This document shows, piece by piece, positions 1 to 5,327 of a stretch of 17,943 nucleotides of DNA (the first letter of the stretch is position 1; every line of letters starts with the position of its first letter). The translations under genes were made by a program, and so were the position numbers. The DNA is from an uncultured Ruminococcus sp. GTDB lineage: Bacteria; Bacillota; Clostridia; Oscillospirales; Ruminococcaceae. Under the pieces are notes generated by a model. The model saw only the letters and a list, made by a program, of their open reading frames with translations, was not told the DNA's origin and did not search any database. The stretch covers positions 1-17,943 of the forward strand of contig CAMHUJ010000003.1 in the NCBI GenBank assembly GCA_946188175.1, written 5' to 3'.

Positions 1-93
1 CGAAATCCGTACTTGCACAGCATGACCGCAGCATGTTCCAAACGGTATGTACCCCTGCAAGTAATCGGAGATCGCTTTTATCTTTATATTTTG

Positions 94-122
94 ATTATAT
101 CACAGTCTCCCGCAGATGTCAA
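94..122 (-). promoter_or_regulatory. Consensus promoter reading off the left edge
   Basis: On the minus strand there is TTGACA (117-122), a 17-nt spacer and TATAAT (94-99), a perfect match to the housekeeping consensus. The -35 box overlaps the stop codon of the CotH gene. Transcription would start near position 87 and run out of the window. The first ~85 nt contain a possible stem, TACTTGCA (10-17) with TGCAAGTA (56-63), so the product may be a structured RNA or a structured 5' leader. No known RNA class was recognised. Confidence 0.75.
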
Positions 123-1924
123 GTGCTGCCGGTAGTTTTTTCCTTTTCCGGCGGCGCGGATGCGGTATACTTTTCCAGATAACCGAGGATCGCTTCACCG
201 CGCTTCTGATAAAAACGGCGAACCGTCTGCAGCTCACCGTCAAAATCCAGACCGAGCCCGCCCCAGAAGCGATTGAAGGTATCATTTGCCGGTGCGCGGT
301 AACGGTCTGCGAGCGCGTCGATTTCCGCATTCACATGCGCCGCGTCAAAATTCTCTCCGGCAATCGTGCGGAAGGTCTCTGCAAAAGACTGCCGGAAGGC
401 TTCGTTTTCCAGCGCACCGCGGAACAGATCGGAAAGGAAGCAGTCGCTCTCAAGCAGCTTTGCAAAGGAATCATCGGTCGGAAGCGCGGTGCCGTAAATG
501 CCGGTGCTGAAATCCGTATCAAACATGATAAACCGCCATTTGCCGTCCGCATACGGATTGCTTTCGTCTGTGACCTCCGCCTTCCACATCGCCATATTGC
601 TTCTGTCCCAGTTTGCATTGTTGATATAGATTTCGCTGCTGATATAATCCGAAAAGCTCTGCATATCAATGCGGCTGCAAAGCGATTCATAGGCTGCGTC
701 ATCGGAGAAATCGGTCTCCTGAATCCACTGCCGGAGCGCCTGCCATTCGGTGAAGGTATCTTCGGAGCCTTCATCAAGCGCCTCCTTTTTGATGATGCAG
801 ACCTGCTTTTTCGGGATGCCGTAATGCGCCTTGATCATGGGTGCATCCACACGCTCGGTGATGTCATACTGTCCCCAGTATTCGCCGTTGAGGAAGACAA
901 TGCAGGGCTCCATGCACTGTGTCAGGAAGCTGCGGTCTGCGCAGAGCGACTGATTCAGGTTGTCACGGATGCGGGTATACATCGCATCGTTTCCGCCGTT
1001 GCGCAGCAGGAAGGCGTGAAATTCCGTGATCGGCTTTCCGGTCGCTTCGGAGCTGACCGCGCCGGAGAAAAGATCGTATTCGAGCTTTGCGGCGCCGTAT
1101 TCCCTGCGCGCATAGACGTTGATGCTTTTCTGCGGATAGGAGCGCGTTGCGCCGCCGTGTACGCGGATGCCGCCCTCGAGTGAAGCCGCCGCCTGACCGT
1201 TTTCAAAAATCTGTACTGCCGCCTGACGCTCCCATTCCTTTCCCTTCTGCGTATAGTTTCCGGGGGTGCGGTAATCCGGCGTTTCGGGGTCGTAATCCGC
1301 GCTGTTTTTCCAGTCTTCATAGGTTTTTCCGCGGACAAAAATACCGCGTTCAGAATCAAAGAGATCGTCCTCATCCGCCATGACGGAAATGACTTTCAGC
1401 GTTTGATAATATTCAGCTTTCTCTTTGAATCCGACAAAATAGGTATTGGATATGACCGGACTCTGCACACCGTTTTCATCGACGGCGATCACACGCAGGA
1501 CGGTCGCCTTGTCAACCTGCGCCTCCGGCAGCGGCGCAGGCATTTCGGCATTCTCCGGCACCATATCGCCGTGCATGCTGATGCGGTTCGGCTCTGCGGA
1601 ACGGTCGGAAACCGGAATCGGTTCGGTATAGCGCGTGCTGTCCGCAGTCGGGATGCTGCCGTCGAGCGTATAGTAGATCGCCGCGCTGCTGTCTGCGGAG
1701 AGCGTCAGCAAAAACGGTGCATCATAGAATCCGCCTGCCGCAGAAAAGCGGATTCCGTTTGCTTCAAAGGCTGCGGATTCTGCCGCCTGCTGCGGCGGGG
1801 CGGTTGTTTGTTCTGCGGCAGAGGACTGCGGCGGCTCCGGCTGCGATGCCTTTGCAGTACAGCTTTGTATGCAAAGGCTGCCGAGGATCAATAACAGGGC
1901 TGCGGTGATACGAATATGTTTCAT
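119..1924 (-). CDS. CotH-kinase family lipoprotein with chitobiase-type C-terminal-like domain
   Basis: A 601-residue predicted lipoprotein. The N-terminus has a basic start, a hydrophobic core and Cys22 in an IQSC lipobox, followed by a low-complexity P/A/S/Q linker to about residue 50. Residues ~58-165 resemble the CHB_HEX_C_1 fold (YYTLDGSIPT). Residues ~230-480 are a CotH kinase domain: GGIRVHGGATR, LRNGGND, FLNGEYWGQYDITER, NWDRSN (Asp440 is the likely catalytic acid) and MFDTDF (Asp469/Asp471 likely bind metal). CotH proteins are atypical secreted or spore-coat protein kinases that phosphorylate serines; here the protein is likely anchored outside the membrane. The target is unknown. 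The ATG is supported by GAGGTG eight bases upstream (1933-1938). It is transcribed alone from the promoter at 1965-1993. Confidence 0.9.
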   Translation of the reverse strand: MKHIRITAALLLILGSLCIQSCTAKASQPEPPQSSAAEQTTAPPQQAAESAAFEANGIRFSAAGGFYDAPFLLTLSADSSAAIYYTLDGSIPTADSTRYTEPIPVSDRSAEPNRISMHGDMVPENAEMPAPLPEAQVDKATVLRVIAVDENGVQSPVISNTYFVGFKEKAEYYQTLKVISVMADEDDLFDSERGIFVRGKTYEDWKNSADYDPETPDYRTPGNYTQKGKEWERQAAVQIFENGQAAASLEGGIRVHGGATRSYPQKSINVYARREYGAAKLEYDLFSGAVSSEATGKPITEFHAFLLRNGGNDAMYTRIRDNLNQSLCADRSFLTQCMEPCIVFLNGEYWGQYDITERVDAPMIKAHYGIPKKQVCIIKKEALDEGSEDTFTEWQALRQWIQETDFSDDAAYESLCSRIDMQSFSDYISSEIYINNANWDRSNMAMWKAEVTDESNPYADGKWRFIMFDTDFSTGIYGTALPTDDSFAKLLESDCFLSDLFRGALENEAFRQSFAETFRTIAGENFDAAHVNAEIDALADRYRAPANDTFNRFWGGLGLDFDGELQTVRRFYQKRGEAILGYLEKYTASAPPEKEKTTGST

Positions 1925-1964
1925 GATTTGTGCACCTCATGTTTGTAGATCGGAAGTTGAAATC

Positions 1965-1993
1965 ATTATAGCATAGTACACTGAAAAAAACAA
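1965..1993 (-). promoter_or_regulatory. Promoter of the CotH-family gene
   Basis: Minus strand: TTGTTT (1988-1993), 17-nt spacer, TATAAT (1965-1970), with TGC just before the -10 box (extended -10). The predicted start is near 1958, giving a leader of about 35 nt. Confidence 0.75.
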
Positions 1994-2013
1994 GGTGTAT
2001 GTCCGGCGAAAGG

Positions 2014-2046
2014 AAAAAACCGTAAAAGAGCATCGCTCTATTACGG
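2014..2046 (-). terminator. Rho-independent terminator of the flavodoxin-fold gene
   Basis: On the minus strand a 12-bp stem with one mismatch (GCTCTATTACGG 2035-2046 and CCGTAAAAGAGC 2020-2031, 3-nt loop) is followed by six T (2014-2019). It lies about 50 bp after the stop codon of the flavodoxin-fold gene and ends that transcript before the CotH promoter. Confidence 0.85.
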
Positions 2047-2095
2047 CTTTTCCGTGAGAATATAAACAGAGAAAAAAACAGATTGCAGCGATTGG

Positions 2096-3040
2096 TCAGA
2101 TCGCGGGGAACTTGATTGCCTTGTATTTTTCGAGCTTTTCAGCAACGGCAACACGCTTCTGCGGATCCATGAAGAAACCACCCTGCGTATCCGCGATCTC
2201 ATCGCAGTGTACGCCGCGTCCTTCCTCGGAGGTTCTGTCGCGCGCAAGGCCGTTTGCCGCAATGACAAACTTCCACTTGCCGTCGTCGGTCTTGACGAGG
2301 TCGCCGCCTGCACCGCAGACTGCACACTCAATCGGATATTGCAGGCCTCTCCACTGCGGCTCGCCGAGGCAGAGACAGTTGCTGTGGCAGTTCGGGCACC
2401 AGCCGGCATCCGGCTCACCCAGCCACTTGCGCTCGGCAGGCGGTGTATTCAGCGACTTCATGATATTCGCGCCGCTCTCTCTTGCACGCGCGAGCTTTTC
2501 CTCGTGCAGCAGAACCTGTGCCGGTGCCGGAACCATAGTTGCCATGTACATATCAATGATCTTGAAGCTGCTGGAGAAGGTCGTTGCCTGCATACATTCC
2601 AGTGCCATAGACTGCCACGAACGCGTCGAACCGCCGACGGCAATCAGTGCGCCGATGCGGTCACGCGGCTGGATGGCGCCGATCTTGGTCAGGAATGCAG
2701 TCTCATATGCCAGATTGCGGTGCATGAATTTCAGGAAAAGCGAGGAGGGCATCAGCGCATAGGTCGGTGCCGAGAAAATGACGGTATCCTGATCGAGCAG
2801 CACCTCCATGATCTTTTTCTTGTCATCTTTGTCATCGAGCGCACATCCGGTGTGCTTGCCCATGGACATACCCATGGTGCAGGAGGTACATCCGGTGCAG
2901 TCGAGCAGATCATAATCCTTGAGATTGATCATCGTGATCTCTGCACCCTTCTCCTGACATACGAGCAGTGCTTCCTTCAGCAGAATTTCGCAGTTGTTGT
3001 CTTTTCGTCCGGCGGTGACGCCCATAACCTTGAATTTCAT
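2096..3040 (-). CDS. Flavodoxin-fold NAD(P)H-dependent oxidoreductase with C-terminal zinc ribbon
   Basis: A 314-residue cytoplasmic protein. Residues ~1-185 match the NADPH-dependent FMN reductase/flavodoxin-like fold (VMGVTAGRKDNNCEILLKEA at the start, then FSAPTYALMPSSLFLKF at the flavin-binding loop). A Cys cluster, C48-x2-C51-x2-C54 with C67, is typical of the iron-sulfur flavoprotein-like branch, so an Fe-S centre is possible. The C-terminal ~100 residues add C215-x2-C218, C222, C224 and C239-x2-C242, which look like a zinc ribbon. The substrate is unknown. It appears monocistronic, with a terminator at 2014-2046. The ATG at 3040 has no Shine-Dalgarno directly upstream because a palindromic element sits there; the AAGGAG that fits lies at 3207-3212, so expression may be altered. 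Confidence 0.82.
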   Translation of the reverse strand: MKFKVMGVTAGRKDNNCEILLKEALLVCQEKGAEITMINLKDYDLLDCTGCTSCTMGMSMGKHTGCALDDKDDKKKIMEVLLDQDTVIFSAPTYALMPSSLFLKFMHRNLAYETAFLTKIGAIQPRDRIGALIAVGGSTRSWQSMALECMQATTFSSSFKIIDMYMATMVPAPAQVLLHEEKLARARESGANIMKSLNTPPAERKWLGEPDAGWCPNCHSNCLCLGEPQWRGLQYPIECAVCGAGGDLVKTDDGKWKFVIAANGLARDRTSEEGRGVHCDEIADTQGGFFMDPQKRVAVAEKLEKYKAIKFPAI

Positions 3041-3201
3041 ATTGATGTCCCAACTATCTCTTGAAGATATCTGCTTGTCTTTTTGCCGTGATACTGCGTT
3101 AGAAATCCTTGCCTTGCGTCAGCAAGGCGGCGGCTTTCTGCCTTGTCTCACGACAAAAATCCTGCGCATCTATTCTTCAAGATTTAATTGGTACATCAAT
3201 A
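3040..3201. mobile_element. MITE-like palindromic element with TA target duplication
   Basis: The 158 bp at 3042-3199 form one long imperfect palindrome flanked by TA on both sides (3040-3041 and 3200-3201). The outer arms, 3040-3067 and the reverse complement of 3174-3201, agree at 24 of 28 positions; similarity continues inward (TTTTTGCCGTGA against TTTTTGTCGTGA) to a centre at CCTTGCGTCAGCAAGG. There is no room for a transposase. TA duplication is typical of the IS630/Tc1-mariner group and its MITEs. Deleting 160 bp (3041-3200) joins AAGGAG, a CATACT spacer and ATG of the flavodoxin-fold gene, the expected unbroken arrangement. Confidence 0.75.
3170..3196 (-). CDS. Possible 8-residue ORF created by the MITE-like element
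   Basis: Reading ATG to TAG gives MYQLNLEE. It lies 10 nt after a strong AAAAGGAG, so ribosomes loading there could translate it before reaching the flavodoxin-fold gene 130 nt downstream. The opposite end of the palindrome encodes a similar MSQLSLED on the other strand, simply because the arms are inverted copies. It is probably a by-product of the insertion rather than a selected leader peptide. Confidence 0.3.
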   Translation of the reverse strand: MYQLNLEE

Positions 3202-3206
3202 GTATG

Positions 3207-3212
3207 CTCCTT
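3207..3212 (-). promoter_or_regulatory. Stranded Shine-Dalgarno of the flavodoxin-fold gene
   Basis: AAGGAG on the minus strand (in AAAAGGAGC). It is now 166 nt from the ATG at 3040, but it would be 6 nt away without the element. If the palindrome folds in the mRNA, its base would bring the SD and ATG back side by side. Confidence 0.6.
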
Positions 3213-3254
3213 TTCATGATGAGAGATTCGGGAGCCGGCACACTCCCTGTTCAG

Positions 3255-3284
3255 ATTATACTATAATTCTGTCCGGATGCACAA
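3255..3284 (-). promoter_or_regulatory. Promoter of the flavodoxin-fold gene
   Basis: Minus strand: a perfect TATAAT (3255-3260) with a weak -35, either TGTGCA (17-nt spacer) or TTGTGC (18-nt spacer) at 3278-3284. The start would be near 3248, giving an unusually long leader of about 208 nt, of which 160 nt are the inserted palindrome. The weak -35 suggests help from an activator. Confidence 0.55.
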
Positions 3285-3396
3285 GGCAGCAGTTGCGGTA
3301 AATGATCTAATTAGTCAGGAATTGCTGTGCATACAGAATGGTGTTTCAATACTTGCAAAATCAACTGTCATATTCTGCTTAGTTTCTGTCCGGATG
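3267..3396. repeat. Pair of 13-bp direct repeats between divergent promoters
   Basis: TTCTGTCCGGATG occurs at 3267-3279 and again at 3384-3396. The first copy covers the spacer of the leftward flavodoxin-fold promoter; the second ends 10 bp before the -35 of the rightward esterase promoter. Each contains the palindrome TCCGGA. This could be a shared regulator site. Apart from this, the two promoters and the element, nothing else was seen in 3041-3633. Confidence 0.4.
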
Positions 3397-3406
3397 TATC
3401 AGATGC

Positions 3407-3435
3407 TTGACGCTGCGCGGAAAGTATGCTATACT
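3407..3435 (+). promoter_or_regulatory. Promoter of the dockerin-esterase gene
   Basis: TTGACG (3407-3412), 17-nt spacer, TATACT (3430-3435), with TGC before the -10 (extended -10). The start would be near 3442, leaving a ~190-nt leader before the ATG at 3634. That leader holds a small hairpin, GCAGAC (3502-3507) with GTCTGC (3513-3518), and no recognised riboswitch. Confidence 0.75.
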
Positions 3436-3633
3436 GAATTTAATCGCATCCTGTATGCTGATTGTACGGCGAAAAAGAATCAGAGAACGAATGGAAAACG
3501 CGCAGACAAATCGTCTGCAAACAGCGCTGAACCGATCCGCTTTTCACGGAAATGCGTGAATATCCCTGAATCATAAATGTGCGCGCATTCCGCAGAGAAA
3601 ATGTCCGAACAACATGGAAACAGGAGGAATCAT

Positions 3634-5190
3634 ATGAAACGCAAACTGACATGTCTGGCAGCATTTCTGCTGGCAGCGAACTGCATCGTTCCCGTGTCAG
3701 CCGCGGAAACCGAGCTGCTGCACAGCGGCTTTGAGGACGGGCTCTCCGGCTGGCAGGCGCGCGGCGGTGCAAGCGTCGCAGTTTCTTCGGATGCTGCGGC
3801 AGAGGGTTCTGCATCCGCGCTGGTCTCGAACCGCAGCGATGCATGGAACGGCATCTCCTACGCTGTCGGCAGCATCTGTCCTGCCGGAACAAAATGCAGC
3901 GTAACGGCGCAGGTCATGCAGAAATCCGGCGAATCCGTCCGCTTCAAGCTGACGATGCAGTACGGCAGCGGCAACGGCGCGGTCTATGATACCTTTGCCG
4001 AGGGCGATGCAGCATCCGGCGAATGGCTCAAGCTCTCCGCCGAGGATTACACCGTCGGCGACGGCAGCGATCCGGTGCTCTATATCGAAACGGAAAACGC
4101 AACCTGCGATTTTTATCTCGATGAGGCTGTCGTGATCCGGACCGGCCGTGCACCCTCACAGCCCGGAAAATACAAGCAGGGAGATGCAGACCATAACGGC
4201 AAGGTCGAAGCGGCTGACGCAATCGTCCTCTGCGATTATCTGCTGACGAAGGACAGCGATGTCTATGAGGATACCGCCGATCTGGACGGCGACGGCGCCC
4301 TGACGGCGAAGGACCTTTCCAAGCTCAAGGATATGATTCTGAATCCGCCGCCCGAGCCCGAGCATGATACGGATTATATGGCGAAAATCCGCGATCAGAT
4401 CACGCCGAATGTACCTTCCTCCGCAATGGGCAAGGCAGAGGGCAAGCTCGAGCACATCACCTATCATTCCACGACGGCGAACCGCGACAAGGGCGCGAAT
4501 GTCTGGCTGCCGCCCGGATACGATCCGAACGAGCAGTATCCGGTTTTCTATGTCAACCACGGCTACGGCGGCGACGAATCTGCAATGGTCAACGGCATGG
4601 GCGTCCGTGAGATTGCAACCAGCCTGATCAAGAGCGGCGATGCTGTCCCGATGATCATTGTGTTCACCGATCAGTATTCCGACCCTGCGCATCCGAAGCA
4701 GACCGGAAACGGTCAGGCGGATGTGTACGGATATGATCTCTTTGTCGAGGATCTGCCGGGCAGCTTGATGCCCTATATCGAATCGCATTATCCGGTCAAG
4801 ACGGGGCGTGAGAATACTGCAATCGCAGGCTTTTCCATGGGCGGCAGAGAGTCGCTTTATATCGGCATGAAGTGCTGCGACAAGATCGGTTATATCGGAG
4901 CAGGCGCACCGGCGCCGGGCATCTTCAAGACGAAGGATCAGTTCATGGATCATCCGGGTGTCATGACGAAGGAGGAGATTCGCATTGATCCGCCGTATTC
5001 GCCGTATCTGCTGCTGATCGCGGGCGGTACGAGCGACAATATGGTCGGCACCTTCCCCGACCAGTATCATCAGCTCTTTGATGAGCACGGAACGGAAAAT
5101 ATCTTCCTTTCGGTGCCGGGCGGCGGACATGACAGCAAGACCGTCACGCCGATGATGTATAATTTCATCCGTTTTATTTTCAAGGCATAA
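3634..5190 (+). CDS. Secreted CE1-type esterase with CBM and internal dockerin (cellulosomal)
   Basis: A 518-residue exported enzyme. Residues 1-23 are a signal peptide ending VSA|AE. Residues ~25-168 look like a CBM4/9/22-type carbohydrate-binding domain (HSGFEDGLSGW; DEAVVI at its end). Residues 183-236 are a type I dockerin with two calcium loops, GDADHNGKVEAAD and ADLDGDGALTAKD. Residues ~260-518 are an alpha/beta-hydrolase of the feruloyl/acetyl-xylan esterase CE1 type: nucleophile Ser401 in GFSMG, likely Asp468 and His499 (GGGHDS). It probably cuts ester side groups from xylan while docked to a cohesin scaffold. The start was chosen at MKRKLTC because AGGAGG lies 6 nt upstream (3622-3627); an in-frame ATG at 3577 would bury the signal peptide. 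Monocistronic, with a terminator at 5199-5240. Confidence 0.93.
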   Translation: MKRKLTCLAAFLLAANCIVPVSAAETELLHSGFEDGLSGWQARGGASVAVSSDAAAEGSASALVSNRSDAWNGISYAVGSICPAGTKCSVTAQVMQKSGESVRFKLTMQYGSGNGAVYDTFAEGDAASGEWLKLSAEDYTVGDGSDPVLYIETENATCDFYLDEAVVIRTGRAPSQPGKYKQGDADHNGKVEAADAIVLCDYLLTKDSDVYEDTADLDGDGALTAKDLSKLKDMILNPPPEPEHDTDYMAKIRDQITPNVPSSAMGKAEGKLEHITYHSTTANRDKGANVWLPPGYDPNEQYPVFYVNHGYGGDESAMVNGMGVREIATSLIKSGDAVPMIIVFTDQYSDPAHPKQTGNGQADVYGYDLFVEDLPGSLMPYIESHYPVKTGRENTAIAGFSMGGRESLYIGMKCCDKIGYIGAGAPAPGIFKTKDQFMDHPGVMTKEEIRIDPPYSPYLLLIAGGTSDNMVGTFPDQYHQLFDEHGTENIFLSVPGGGHDSKTVTPMMYNFIRFIFKA

Positions 5191-5198
5191 TGAATCCA

Positions 5199-5240
5199 AA
5201 CGCCGCTGAAATCTGCTTCATTGATTTCAGCGGCGTTTTT
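5199..5240 (+). terminator. Strong terminator after the dockerin-esterase gene
   Basis: A 15-bp perfect stem (5199-5213 with 5223-5237), a 9-nt loop and a T-run ending at 5240, 8 bp after the stop codon. Confidence 0.93.
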
Positions 5241-5260
5241 GTAATTTCGCTGCATACGAA

Positions 5261-5291
5261 GACCGCCGCCTGCAAATCGCAGACGGCGGTC
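5261..5291 (-). terminator. GC-rich hairpin after the phosphatase-fusion gene
   Basis: The arms GACCGCCGCCTGC (5261-5273) and GCAGACGGCGGTC (5279-5291) pair at 12 of 13 positions around AAATC. It lies ~35 bp after the leftward stop codon at 5328. There is no T-run on either side, so termination may be weak, or helped by the neighbouring 5199-5237 stem. Confidence 0.5.
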
Positions 5292-5327
5292 TCCGTTATG
5301 AGCAAGAGACTTATTCCTGTGTAAAAA

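Noticed and set aside
1..90. A known RNA class (tmRNA, SRP RNA, 6S RNA, common riboswitches) at the left edge
   Set aside because: None of the signature sequences I know for these were recognised in the ~90 nt available; only a stem is visible.
116..1183. A 355-codon ORF on the + strand opposite the CotH gene
   Set aside because: It has no ribosome binding site or recognisable domain, and the opposite strand encodes a complete CotH protein with signal peptide and catalytic motifs.
2096..3040. Assignment of the flavodoxin-fold protein as part of a bilirubin-reducing system with the bilin-reductase-like domain
   Set aside because: The genes are 2.3 kb apart, in separate transcripts, and the cysteine pattern fits a general iron-sulfur flavoprotein-like enzyme better.
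3277..3576. A 99-codon + strand ORF before the esterase
   Set aside because: It runs through the esterase promoter and has no ribosome binding site or family resemblance.
4156..5199. A 347-codon minus-strand ORF opposite the esterase
   Set aside because: It is a shadow of a high-GC coding region; the + strand has signal peptide, dockerin and catalytic triad.
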